In this document: one piece after another, positions 7,549-16,800 of the stretch
How the letters are laid out: each line of letters begins with the position of its first letter
Numbering within the stretch: the stretch's first letter is position 1
Assembly (NCBI GenBank): GCA_002279765.1
Contig: NCCR01000012.1
Span: 21,897 to 85,896, forward strand
Direction of reading: 5' to 3'
From: Verrucomicrobia bacterium 12-59-8
Lineage (GTDB): Bacteria; Verrucomicrobiota; Verrucomicrobiae; Verrucomicrobiales; Verrucomicrobiaceae
Length of the DNA: 64,000 nucleotides
The notes under the pieces: model-generated
Databases searched by the model: none
The model's input: only the letters and a program-made list of their open reading frames with translations
What the model was told of the DNA's origin: nothing
Program-made: the position numbers and the translations under genes

Positions 7549-9066
7549 TTACGCGCCGGTGGCGGCACGCTGCTCCTTGGAAAGCCACTCGATTTTTAAG
7601 ACCTTGCCCTCCTTGCTGCCGCCGCCGCCAAAAAAGTCTCCCGTATCCTTAAGGGTGACGAAAATGATGAAGCCGAACAGCATCAGCGCGCAGGCGGTTT
7701 GAACATATTCGAGAATCCTGCCCTGCGGCGGTTTGCGGCGGATCGCCTCGGCGATGGCCATCGTGATGTGTCCACCATCGAGCACTGGAAAGGGCATCAT
7801 GTTCAGGATGGCCAGATTGATGTTGAACACGACACTGAACCAGAGCACCAGACGCCAGCCGTCCGGGTGCTGGAACAGCTTATAGTAGAGACGGCCGACC
7901 CCGACAGGCCCACTCATGTGCGCAGGGCTGAGGTCGGACTTCGGTGAAACCAGCTTGGACACCAGATTGCCCATGTGCCGCACCGCATCGCTGATCTGTT
8001 CCCACGGTGTGATGACGCTGGGAGTGCGCTTGCCCTCCACATCCCAGGCCACGCCGATCATGGGGTACTCCTGATGGTCATCCGTCACCTCCTTGAGGTT
8101 GTTCTTGTCCGGGATACGGGGCAGCACCGGGATCTGGATGACCTTGCCCGCGCGTTCGATGTCCAGCATGAGAGTCTTGCCAGGGTTGGCTTTGATGTAA
8201 TCACCCAGATCCCCCAGGCTGCGCAACGGTTTGCCGTCAGCACGCAGCACCAGATCATCTGCTTTGATGCCCGCATCATCCGCCGGGCTGTTTTTGGCAA
8301 CTCCTCCAACCATGGGCGTCATCTGGCCTTCCAGGCCAATGGAACGCAGTTCGGGCCGTTTGAAAATCGAGCGCCACCAGGAAACCGGCTCAGTCTTTTT
8401 CTCGCTGCTCGGCCAGGCCTTGGGATCAACGTTAAACTTCATCACCCCCTGCCCTGGACGCTCCACCTCAAATGCAATCGTGTCTCCTTCGCTGGCCACG
8501 ACGCCCCAGCGCACGCTGTCCACCAGCCCTTCGAAGCGCTTCACAGGCTGACCATCTACCTGAAGGACTTTGTCACCAGGAAGAAGGCCCGCCTTTTGAG
8601 CCGGACTGTCTTTGGCGACGTAGCCGACAATGGAGGTCGTATGTGATTCGCTCTCCGGCTTGCCCACAACCCAGACGGCGACGGCAAACAGACAGGCAAG
8701 CATGAAACTGAACAGCGGTCCGGCGAAGGCGACGATGGCCTTGTCCAGCGGCGTGATCGGCGGCAGCGCCTCCTGGCTTGTCTCACCTTCGAGTCCACCC
8801 ATCGGGGCCATTTGCGGCAGGGCCACAAAACCGCCCGCAGGAATGCTGCCGAGACCGTATTCGACGCCATTGATCGTCTTCTTCCAGAGCGGCTTGCCAA
8901 ACCAGATGTAAAACTTCTCGACCTTTAGGCCGCGCCAGCGTGCCGCCAGGAAATGGCCCCATTCATGCACCACGATCATGAGGTTAAATACGAGAATCAC
9001 CTCCAGAATGAGGATGATGAAACGAAGGATTTCACCGAAGGTGCCGAGGGAGGAAAGCCATGCCAT
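7549..9066 (-). CDS. rseP: RIP metalloprotease RseP (site-2 protease)
   Basis: A 505-residue inner-membrane zinc protease. The first transmembrane helix carries HEWGH at residues 34-38 (HExxH). Two PDZ domains follow, opening V-G-Y-V-A-K-D-S-P-A-Q-K-A-G-L and V-G-G-V-A-K-N-S-P-A-D-D-A-G-I; the C-terminal membrane part has N-M-M-P-F-P-V-L-D-G-G-H, the family's LDG motif. By homology it cuts the transmembrane part of regulators such as anti-sigma factors during envelope stress and clears signal peptides. It is 50-100 residues longer than the E. coli protein, with loops between the PDZ domains. A run of eight G on the plus strand (C8 on the coding strand) lies 4 bp upstream of the start. Downstream glycosyltransferase and kinase genes follow closely. 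Confidence 0.95.
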   Translation of the reverse strand: MAWLSSLGTFGEILRFIILILEVILVFNLMIVVHEWGHFLAARWRGLKVEKFYIWFGKPLWKKTINGVEYGLGSIPAGGFVALPQMAPMGGLEGETSQEALPPITPLDKAIVAFAGPLFSFMLACLFAVAVWVVGKPESESHTTSIVGYVAKDSPAQKAGLLPGDKVLQVDGQPVKRFEGLVDSVRWGVVASEGDTIAFEVERPGQGVMKFNVDPKAWPSSEKKTEPVSWWRSIFKRPELRSIGLEGQMTPMVGGVAKNSPADDAGIKADDLVLRADGKPLRSLGDLGDYIKANPGKTLMLDIERAGKVIQIPVLPRIPDKNNLKEVTDDHQEYPMIGVAWDVEGKRTPSVITPWEQISDAVRHMGNLVSKLVSPKSDLSPAHMSGPVGVGRLYYKLFQHPDGWRLVLWFSVVFNINLAILNMMPFPVLDGGHITMAIAEAIRRKPPQGRILEYVQTACALMLFGFIIFVTLKDTGDFFGGGGSKEGKVLKIEWLSKEQRAATGA

Positions 9067-9245
9067 AAAGGGGGGGGAGGGAAGAAATCAGGCGCGGCGC
9101 GGCGGAATTGCCGGGCACCGGATGATTAGACAGGAAAGCTAACACCCCCCTATGGTTGGCGCAAATGCTGCGGGGAAGTTTGTGTTGGGTCTGATTTGTG
9201 AAATATTTGCCTTCTGCCTTCCTCAAACGTATCCATTCTTGTTTC

Positions 9246-10019
9246 ATGATGCTGACTCGCACCATTCTCCTGCTCCTCCTCTCCTGCTTGCTGATTTCCT
9301 GCCGCACGGCCAAAAGCGTGGTGGCAGCCGTCGATGTCAAACCCACGGGGTTCCTGCCACATGCCGCCGAACTCAAGGAAAACCGCAAACGGTCGCCCTT
9401 CATCGGCAACTGGTGGAATACTGACAAAAAAGTGCTGCTGGCTGCGGAGAAGGTGCCGTCAATCTACATCGCCCCGGTAGTTTCTGATCAACTCAGGCCC
9501 ATGCAGCAAAAGTTCACCAAAATGGAATTCAGCGATAAACGGCGTGAAACCAAGATGAAGGGTCTTCTCTCCTACACCCAGAAAAAGTTCATCCAGGCCT
9601 TCGAGTCGAACAAAAAATCTCGGTTTACCGTCGTGGACGAGCCTTCCAAGGAAGCCATGACCTTGAAGTTGTCCATCATCGAGTGGGAGCCGAACACCTA
9701 CTCGGGACTGGCGGTGCGGGAGGCTGTGGATCTGGTGACGCTGCCCATGGTGGGCGGCAGTCTGCTTGGGAAACCTTCACGCGGCCAGATCGCCATTGAG
9801 GGTGTCCTGACCGAGCCCAAGACCGGCAAGTCCTTCTTCGAGTTTGCCGACAAAGAAGAGGCCAAAACTCTGTTCTTCTTCTTCCCTCAGGAACTGTTTC
9901 CCACCGGCCAGGCCAAGTTTGCCATCCGTGAGTGGGCGCGTCAGTTTGAAAAGCTCATGAGCACACCACCCGACAAGCAGATCAAGGACAGTCTGCCTTT
10001 TCAGATCATTGGATTCTAA
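9246..10019 (+). CDS. Outer-membrane-type lipoprotein, DUF3313-like
   Basis: A 257-residue lipoprotein. The N-terminus is a run of Leu ending in LLISC, so Cys19 is the probable lipidation site after signal peptidase II. The mature part has alternating basic and hydrophobic stretches, a V-V-D-E-P-S-K segment, K-L-S-I-I-E-W-E-P-N and a late G-Q-I-A-I-E-G-V-L-T-E-P strand. This is the general look of the DUF3313 (curli-assembly-CsgG-like or 'YajI'-like) lipoproteins, but I do not recognise it with certainty. ATG 9246 was chosen because it begins the signal peptide; a second ATG follows directly. It is divergent from rseP, with a promoter region of about 180 bp between them. Confidence 0.6.
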   Translation: MMLTRTILLLLLSCLLISCRTAKSVVAAVDVKPTGFLPHAAELKENRKRSPFIGNWWNTDKKVLLAAEKVPSIYIAPVVSDQLRPMQQKFTKMEFSDKRRETKMKGLLSYTQKKFIQAFESNKKSRFTVVDEPSKEAMTLKLSIIEWEPNTYSGLAVREAVDLVTLPMVGGSLLGKPSRGQIAIEGVLTEPKTGKSFFEFADKEEAKTLFFFFPQELFPTGQAKFAIREWARQFEKLMSTPPDKQIKDSLPFQIIGF

Positions 10020-10165
10020 GTTTACTGAAGTTTTCCAGGCCTGCTCGCTCATAAAAATCAGAACCACTCAACCCGCGAGGAATTATACCCTCGAGGCACG
10101 GTGGTTTAGTCGTTGCCAGCGGGGCAGGTTTCATGCGCTAATCCGGCTCTGAACTCCCACTCTCC

Positions 10166-10618
10166 GTGAAAACGCTCTCTATCCACTCCCTCGTGCTTCT
10201 TCTCGTCGGTGCTTCATTGGCTCTGACATCCTGCCAGTATATCTACGGCTATGATCATTCTGGGGCGTTCATACCCTACCGTAATACGGGTCGTGGGCCA
10301 ATCGGCGATCTCGCAGCTACCACTATGGGTTCCAACCGAGACCTTTATTACTACGTGATCCGTGGTGAGGATACCGGAAAGCGATACCGCTACTACGGTC
10401 GTCCGCCCTCTGCGACTGCCTGTAATCGGTCCTCTGCCTCCTACCCGGTGTCGTATGCACCTCATTACTACTCAAACAGCATCCACAGCAGTCCGTATTA
10501 CAACCGCAGTTCTTCGTCTATCTACAGCAAGACGAACCGCCCCTGGGGTGGCGGCTATGGCTTTGGCCAGCCTTTCAACTGGGGCACCGGCCTGGGCCTC
10601 GGATCGCGCTGGTTTTGA
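10166..10618 (+). CDS. Tyr/Ser-rich putative lipoprotein of unknown function
   Basis: A 150-residue protein that starts at a GTG. The signal peptide (residues about 4-22) ends LALTSC, so Cys23 would be lipidated. The mature part is rich in Tyr, Ser, Asn, Arg and Gly (for example Y-R-Y-Y-G-R, Y-Y-N-R-S-S-S-S, G-G-Y-G-F-G-Q) with no recognisable fold; such composition is common in small surface or outer-membrane proteins with a disordered body. No family was recognised. A short A/T-flanked palindrome (AAAAAC-agcgctg-GTTTTT) lies between this gene and convergent ridA and may end transcription in both directions. Confidence 0.6.
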   Translation: MKTLSIHSLVLLLVGASLALTSCQYIYGYDHSGAFIPYRNTGRGPIGDLAATTMGSNRDLYYYVIRGEDTGKRYRYYGRPPSATACNRSSASYPVSYAPHYYSNSIHSSPYYNRSSSSIYSKTNRPWGGGYGFGQPFNWGTGLGLGSRWF

Positions 10619-10657
10619 CCCGCGTTTCAGACCGCTCTGAAAAAACAGCGCTGGTTT

Positions 10658-11119
10658 TTAGTGCAGTTCAAAGATGCCCTCGATCTCGACGGCAATGTTT
10701 CCCGGCAGCGATCCCATGCCCACGGCGCTTCGTGCGCCAATGCCACAGTCCTCGCCCCAGATCTGGCCAAACAGTTCGCTGCAGCCGTTAATGACCTTCG
10801 GATGTTCTCCGAACTCCGACGTGCAGTTGACCATGCCGAGCAGTTTCACCACCCGTTTGACGCGGTCCAGGCTGCCCAGTTCGCTTTTCAAGGTTGCCAG
10901 CAGGGCGAGTCCCGTCTGCTTCGCAGCGGCCTTGCCCGCTTCTAGATCAAGATCCGCACCCACCCGGCCGGTGAGGTATTCCCCATCGCCGAGATAAGGC
11001 CCGTGACCGGAGACGTAGGCCATGTTCCCGACAATCACGACCGGCTTATAAACACCGCCTCGCGGTGGTGAAGCAGGAAGTGTAAAACCAAGGGCGATGA
11101 GTTGTTGTTCTGCATTCAT
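10658..11119 (-). CDS. RidA family enamine/imine deaminase
   Basis: A 153-residue protein of the RidA/YjgF/UK114 fold. Y-V-S-G-H-G-P matches the segment that opens the trimer cleft. The remaining part has the usual helix and G-S-L-D-R-V-K-R-V-V-K-L-L-G-M-V-N-C pattern. The motif R-S-A-V-G-M-G-S-L-P-G-N-I-A-V-E-I-E replaces the usual R-x-A-V-x-V-x-x-L-P family signature, with Arg retained. RidA hydrolyses reactive imines formed by PLP enzymes; some relatives have other roles. ATG 11119 was chosen because the upstream extension would run into pgsA; the gap to the pgsA stop is then 23 bp, suggesting an operon with pgsA first. Substrate unknown. Confidence 0.8.
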   Translation of the reverse strand: MNAEQQLIALGFTLPASPPRGGVYKPVVIVGNMAYVSGHGPYLGDGEYLTGRVGADLDLEAGKAAAKQTGLALLATLKSELGSLDRVKRVVKLLGMVNCTSEFGEHPKVINGCSELFGQIWGEDCGIGARSAVGMGSLPGNIAVEIEGIFELH

Positions 11120-11142
11120 GGCGGTGAGATCGGGACAGAAAA

Positions 11143-11742
11143 TCAAGCATCGTCAAACAGATGCCGGTTCTTCCAGAAGTAGCTGAAACCGGACACCAGC
11201 GTCAGCAGCGTGGTGAAATAGACGACCGCCGAAGCCACGATGCGTTCCGTTTCCGGGCTCGCCGTAAAGACCGGGTGCATGAAGCCAAAGATCGGCTCGA
11301 CCGATGCCTGACGCATCATGAAATAGATCACCGTCAGGATCTGCCACAGCATCTTATGCTTCCCCAGTTTTTCCGCAGACAGCACCGCGCCCTGCCCCGC
11401 CGCCACCAGTCGGATCCCGGTCACAAAAAACTCACGCGCCAGGATCACAATGGTGATCCACGCCGGAATCCGCGCCGCTTCGGGAAAGTTCTTGTCAGAG
11501 GTCAGCAGAATAAATGCTGCGGCGATGAGGATCTTGTCCGCCAGCGGGTCAAACAGCTTGCCAAAGTTGGTCACAATGCCGCGCGCGCGCGCGATCTGCC
11601 CGTCAAAGTAGTCTGTGGCCGAGGCAATGCCGAAGATGATCAATGCCACTGAGACCGTGTTGGCCCAAGGGATGTAAAAGCACACCACGAAAACGCCCGT
11701 CAGGATCAGGCGTGAGAGTGTGAGTTTGTTTGGCAGGTTCAT
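11143..11742 (-). CDS. pgsA: CDP-diacylglycerol--glycerol-3-phosphate 3-phosphatidyltransferase
   Basis: A 199-residue integral membrane enzyme. It makes phosphatidylglycerol phosphate from CDP-diacylglycerol and glycerol 3-phosphate, the first committed step to phosphatidylglycerol. The CDP-alcohol phosphatidyltransferase signature is complete: in D-Y-F-D-G-Q-I-A-R-A-R-G with a following G-K-L-F-D-P-L-A-D, all four Asp and both Gly of the D-x2-D-G-x2-A-R-x8-G-x3-D-x3-D motif are present. Several hydrophobic helices follow. ATG 11742 begins the conserved N-P-L-K-L-T-L-S-R-L-like start (NLPNKLTLSR); an upstream frame to 11850 is unconserved. ridA follows 23 bp downstream. cdsA, which makes its substrate, lies about 1 kb away on the other strand. 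Confidence 0.93.
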   Translation of the reverse strand: MNLPNKLTLSRLILTGVFVVCFYIPWANTVSVALIIFGIASATDYFDGQIARARGIVTNFGKLFDPLADKILIAAAFILLTSDKNFPEAARIPAWITIVILAREFFVTGIRLVAAGQGAVLSAEKLGKHKMLWQILTVIYFMMRQASVEPIFGFMHPVFTASPETERIVASAVVYFTTLLTLVSGFSYFWKNRHLFDDA

Positions 11743-11868
11743 GCGGAGGTTGGTTTCTCTGTCTAGCGATGGAATCCCCCCGCTGTCAATGACGGTCCTG
11801 CAACGAAAGAACATTGCCCGCAGGTATGAGCAGCTTTGGAGACGTCCCACTGTTCATGCGGCTAAAAC

Positions 11869-12732
11869 TCATGGCTCCGAGGGCGTTTTCAGCGTGGGCT
11901 CGCCTTTCAACCACCCCAGCGAGGCCAGGAACTTATCAGTGGCGAGCAGTGTCTCGTAGTAAAACTGCATCTTGCCACCCTTGCCGGGATTGAAGAACCC
12001 ATGGCCCTGCCCCTCGTAAAAGTTCGCTTCGCAGCGCACGCCGACCTTTTCCATGTTTGCCTTGAAGCGCTCGACGACGGCCACGGGGATCAGCTTGTCT
12101 TGCGTACCAAGGAAGATGATCGCAGGCGGATCATCAGCGCTGATGTTGTGCGCAGGAGAGTATTCCTTGAAGCGTTCGCCCACTCGGGCATATCCCCAGC
12201 CCTGATCCGGGCCGTTGTCGAAGACGGGATTGAACAAGGCGAGCGCATTGGCCCTCGGCGAAATTTTCAGATCGTCCTGCGGATCATCGAGCCCCTCCAC
12301 CATGCCCACAAACGCGGCGAGATGTCCGCCAGCGCTGCCACCGCCGGCACCGATGCGGTTCGGATCAATGCCAAGCTCCTCCGCATGGCCGCGCACCCAG
12401 CGCATTGCGGATTTCGCATCATGCACACAAGCGATGGGCGGCCCCTCGTCGCCCTTGGCAATCAAGCGGTACTCCACCTGAATGCACACCATTCCACGCG
12501 TGGCCAGATACTCGCTGTGCTGGGTGAACTGAGTCGGTCCGCCCCCAACCCAGCCGCCGCCATGGAAAAACACCAGCGCCGGACGTTGATCGGTGTTCTT
12601 CCAGTCCGGCGGATTGACGATGGTGAGCTTCAATTCACGATCACCCGCCTTCTTATAGACGCGTGTGATCGGAACTCCGGCAGACAAGGTGAGAGCCAGG
12701 AAAAACAGGAACAAAATGGTGCGAGACATCAT
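11869..12732 (-). CDS. Secreted alpha/beta hydrolase (esterase, BD-FAE/HSL-like)
   Basis: A 287-residue esterase with a signal peptide (hydrophobic residues 5-18, cleaved near the A-G-V-P region). The oxyanion-hole motif HGGGW and the nucleophile elbow GGGSAGG (Ser in G-x-S-x-G) are clear. The acid is probably the Asp of F-L-G-T-Q-D-K-L-I-P and the base His that of G-Q-G-H-G-F-F near the C-terminus. The family includes acetyl-xylan and feruloyl esterases and lipases. The likely substrate is an ester on plant or algal polysaccharide, which suits the sulfatase-rich neighbourhood, but that is inference. ATG at 12732 and 12729 are equally possible. It is divergent from cdsA. Confidence 0.85.
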   Translation of the reverse strand: MMSRTILFLFFLALTLSAGVPITRVYKKAGDRELKLTIVNPPDWKNTDQRPALVFFHGGGWVGGGPTQFTQHSEYLATRGMVCIQVEYRLIAKGDEGPPIACVHDAKSAMRWVRGHAEELGIDPNRIGAGGGSAGGHLAAFVGMVEGLDDPQDDLKISPRANALALFNPVFDNGPDQGWGYARVGERFKEYSPAHNISADDPPAIIFLGTQDKLIPVAVVERFKANMEKVGVRCEANFYEGQGHGFFNPGKGGKMQFYYETLLATDKFLASLGWLKGEPTLKTPSEP

Positions 12733-12804
12733 GAATGGAACTGAACACACGGGTTCATGTCCGCTACAACGCGGGTTATTAATGCAATTTGCAAAAGAAA
12801 CGGA

Positions 12805-13782
12805 ATGGCGGTCAATCTCACCTCAGGCATGAAACTCACTTCTGACCCTGCATTGCTCTATCTCCTCGGCGGCACCCTGGGCCTTCTTATATTCGCATCA
12901 CTCATCGGCTGGGTGCTGGCTAAACGGGCCGCAACCGACGCCGCCAAGGCAACGGTGGCTAACCTGAACGCACGTACCAAAGCCTGGTGGGGCATGGTGG
13001 CCGTGTTTGCAGGGGCGCTGGCCGTCGGCCCATTGGGAGCGACGATCATGTTTGGTCTGACCTCCTTCATGGCGTTGAGGGAGTTCATCACTCTCACGCC
13101 AACGAAGCCGGGAGATCACCGCACCCTGTTCTGGGTCTTCTTCATCATCACGCCGCTTCACTACTACTTTTTGGCGACGCAGTGGTACGGCATGTTCGCC
13201 ATCTTAATCCCCGTCTATGCCTTCCTACTGGTCCCAGTGCGCACGGCGATTGCTGGTGACTGCGATCGCTTTCTGGAGCGCACCGCGAAAATCCAGTGGG
13301 GCCTAATGATCTGCGTCTATTGCATCAGCCATGCCCCTGCGATTCTCCTTCTACTCAAAATCCCCGGCTTTGAGGGCCAAAATGCGAGGCTGCTCTTCTG
13401 GTTCGTCGCCATCGTGGAGATGAGTGACGTGATGCAGTATGTCTGGGGCAAAACCTGCGGCAAACACAAGATCGCGCCCACCGTCAGCCCGGGCAAAACC
13501 TGGGAGGGTTTTCTGGGTGGTGGTGCGACGACCGTGGGCCTCGGTACCGCGCTCTGGTGGGCCACACCATTTTCACCTCTGCAGGCGGCGGGCTTGGCAG
13601 CAATCATCGTGCTTATGGGCTTCGCCGGTGGCCTTGTGATGTCGGCCATCAAACGCGACCGCGGCGTGAAGGACTGGGGTACCGCCATCGGCGGCCACGG
13701 CGGCGTCATGGACCGCCTGGACTCACTCTGTTTCGCCGCACCGGTGTTTTTCCATGTGGTGCGCTATTCGTTCGATGCGTGA
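12805..13782 (+). CDS. cdsA: Phosphatidate cytidylyltransferase
   Basis: A multi-pass membrane enzyme that makes CDP-diacylglycerol from phosphatidic acid and CTP, the branch point of phospholipid synthesis. The CdsA signature is complete: S-A-I-K-R-D-R-G-V-K-D-W-G followed by G-G-H-G-G-V-M-D-R-L-D, with the basic and acidic residues that hold metal and CTP. The preceding V-S-P-G-K-T-W-E-G-F-L-G-G is also typical. About eight hydrophobic helices are visible. Start choice is uncertain: ATG 12805 gives 325 residues and ATG 12829 gives 317; both lie before the first helix. It is divergent from the esterase, and the cytochrome/DUF1553 gene follows 42 bp downstream. Confidence 0.9.
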   Translation: MAVNLTSGMKLTSDPALLYLLGGTLGLLIFASLIGWVLAKRAATDAAKATVANLNARTKAWWGMVAVFAGALAVGPLGATIMFGLTSFMALREFITLTPTKPGDHRTLFWVFFIITPLHYYFLATQWYGMFAILIPVYAFLLVPVRTAIAGDCDRFLERTAKIQWGLMICVYCISHAPAILLLLKIPGFEGQNARLLFWFVAIVEMSDVMQYVWGKTCGKHKIAPTVSPGKTWEGFLGGGATTVGLGTALWWATPFSPLQAAGLAAIIVLMGFAGGLVMSAIKRDRGVKDWGTAIGGHGGVMDRLDSLCFAAPVFFHVVRYSFDA

Positions 13783-13824
13783 TGCTTGGAAAGCACGGTG
13801 GTGGCCACGACGTACACCATCCCC

Positions 13825-16800
13825 ATGCTTATCCGTGCCTTCATCGTTTCTGCTGCTCTGACCGCCACCGCATCTGCGGCGGCGAAGCTCGACTTCAACC
13901 GCGACATCCGGCCCATTCTCAGTGACAACTGCTTTGCCTGTCACGGCTTGGACGCGAAAAAACGAAAGGCCGATCTGCGGCTCGATGTAGCGGAAGTCGC
14001 TTACAAAGCCATCGAAGGCGTTTTTCCCATCAAGCCCGGCAGCCCCGAGGCAAGCTCCATCATCCAGCGCATCCTGACCAAAGACGAGGATGAAGTGATG
14101 CCACCACCCGATTCGAACAAACACATCACCCCCTCCCAGGTGGAAATTCTGCAGCGCTGGATCAAGGAAGGCGCGGAATTCAAAAAGCACTGGGCCTTCG
14201 AATCTCCCGTCAAAGCGACTCCTCCAGTTGTAAAAGGACCAGTTCAGAACGGCATCGATGCCTTTATCCAGGATCGGCTGGCCAAAGATGGTTTGGCCCC
14301 GTCAGCCGGAGCCTCGAAGGAAACCCTCATTCGACGGGTCACGCTCGATCTGACAGGTCTTCCACCAACGCTCGCTGAAGTCGATGCCTTCATCGCCGAC
14401 ACAACGCCTGATGCGTATGAAAAAGTCGTCTCCCGCCTGCTGAAATCCGAACGCTACGGCGAGCACATGGGCCGCTACTGGCTGGATGCGGCGCGCTATG
14501 CAGACACCCACGGCCTGCACCTCGACAACGAACGTAGCATGTGGCCCTACCGCGACTGGGTGGTGCGTGCGTTCAATGCCAACCTGCCCTACGATCAGTT
14601 CACCATCTGGCAACTTGCGGGTGATCTCCTGCCGAATGCAACGGTGGATCAGCAAATCGCTTCCGGCTTCAATCGCTGCAACGTCACCACCAGTGAAGGC
14701 GGCAGCATCAATGAGGAGTTCATTTTCCGCTACGCCGTGGATCGTGCGGACTCGACGGTGGCGGTCTGGATGGGCCTCACCGCTGGCTGCGCCGTGTGCC
14801 ATGACCACAAGTTCGACCCGATCTCGCAGAAGGAGTTTTACTCGCTCTACGCCTTCTTCAACAGTGCCGCCGATCCCGCGATGGATGGCAACATTCTTCT
14901 CACCCCGCCGATCCTCCGCCTGAGCACTGCCGCGCAGAAAAAGCAGCTCGCCGAACTCGATCAAAACATTGCGGCGGCGCAAACCAAGATTCGCGCGGCG
15001 ATCCAGACTCTGAACTACACCGACCCTGCCACACAAACCCCGCCACCTCCAGTGCAGAACAGCGAACTGGCATGGTTTGACGACGCGTTTCCCGCAGGTG
15101 CCAAGGTCGAGTCGTCCGGTGAGCCAACACAACTGATCACCAAGGACAAAGGACCCGTTTTCAGTGGCACAACGTCGTTGAAACGCACCGCCACAGGAGT
15201 GGCTCAGGACTTCTTCGCCAGCGGCGCAAAATTTGACATCCCGCCGAACGGCAAGCTCAGCGTCCAGTGTTACATCGACCCCGCCAATCCGCCCAAGGCT
15301 ATCATGCTGCAGTTCCACACCGCCGGCTGGAACCACCGCGCTGTCTGGGGCCAGGAGGGTGCCATTCCCTTCGGCCAGGTGCGCACGCCGGAAAAAGTAC
15401 AAATGGGTGAACTGCCCAAAGCAGGCGAGTGGGTAAAACTCGAAGTGCCCGCCGAAAAACTGGGCCTCAAGCCTGGCATCAAGGTCAACGGCTATGCCTT
15501 CACACAATTCGGCGGCACAGTTTATTGGGATCGGCTGGCCATGACCTCTCGCGTCGATCCGGCGAAAGATCCGCAGTGGTCATGGAGCAAATGGATCGAA
15601 AAAAACCAGGGCAAACGGGTCGCCGAACTGCCCAACGATTTGCAGACCCTCGTTCGTGGCAAAAAGCCCGCCGAATGGCCGGAGAAAGAAGCCACACGCC
15701 TCAAAGAGTGGTGGTTTGAAAACGAGTATCAGGGGGCACGCAGCCTGGTGGAAGGTGCCCGTGGCGAGAAACTCGCCCTGGAGTCCAAAAAGAAGACACT
15801 GGATGATGTCATCCCCGCAACCTTCATCATGGCCGACCTGCCGGAAAAACGTGACAGCTTCGTGATGGAACGCGGGCAATATGACAAGCCCAAGGACAAG
15901 GTCATCCGCGGTACCCCCGCCATTTTCCCGCCGCTGCCCGCACAGGCCGACTACACACGCCTCGATCTCGCCAAATGGCTCGTCGCCCCGCAGCATCCGC
16001 TCACCGCCCGCGTCGAGGTGAACCGTCTGTGGCAGCAGTTTTTCGGCATCGGTCTGGTGAAGACGAGCAACGATTTCGGCTCGCAGGGCGAACCACCGAG
16101 CCACCCAGAACTGCTCGACTGGCTGGCCGTAACCTTCCACGAAAGCGGCTGGGACATGAAGGCCTTCGTGCGCATGATCGTCACCTCACACACCTACCGG
16201 CAGAGCGCGCAATGCTCCGACCTCGTGATGCAAAAAGACCCGGAGAACCGCCTTCTGGCACGTGGCCCGCGCTTCCGCCTCGATGCCGAAGCCGTTCGCG
16301 ATCAGGCTCTGTTTGTGTCCGGCCTACTCAGTCCCAAGATCGGTGGCAAAGGCGTGAAGCCCTACCAACCCGAGAACATCTGGGAGCCCGTCGGCTTCGG
16401 CGGCAGCAACACCCGCAACTACATCCAGGACCATGGCGAATCGCTCTACCGCCGCAGCCTATACACCTTCTGGAAGCGCACAGCCCCGCCGCCGAACATG
16501 ACCTCATTCGACGCACCCAATCGCGAAAGCTACTGCCTGCGCCGCGAACGCAGCAACACCCCGCTGCAGGCCCTCACGCTCATGAACGACATCCAGTTCT
16601 TCGAAGCCTCCCGCAATTTCGCCCAGCACGTCATGCAGGCCAATACCAGCACCGACGCGCGCATCACCGCCCTCTTCCGCACCGCCACCGGCCGCTACCC
16701 CAGCGCCCAGGAAGCCGAGATCATCCGCCAGGACTTCACCAAGCAGTTGGCCGCCTACACCGCCAAGCCCGAAGAAGCCAAAAAAGCCATCACCTACGGC

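Noticed and set aside
14302..15507. 401-codon minus-strand open frame
   Set aside because: It lies antisense within the cytochrome/DUF1553 gene and has no recognisable domain.
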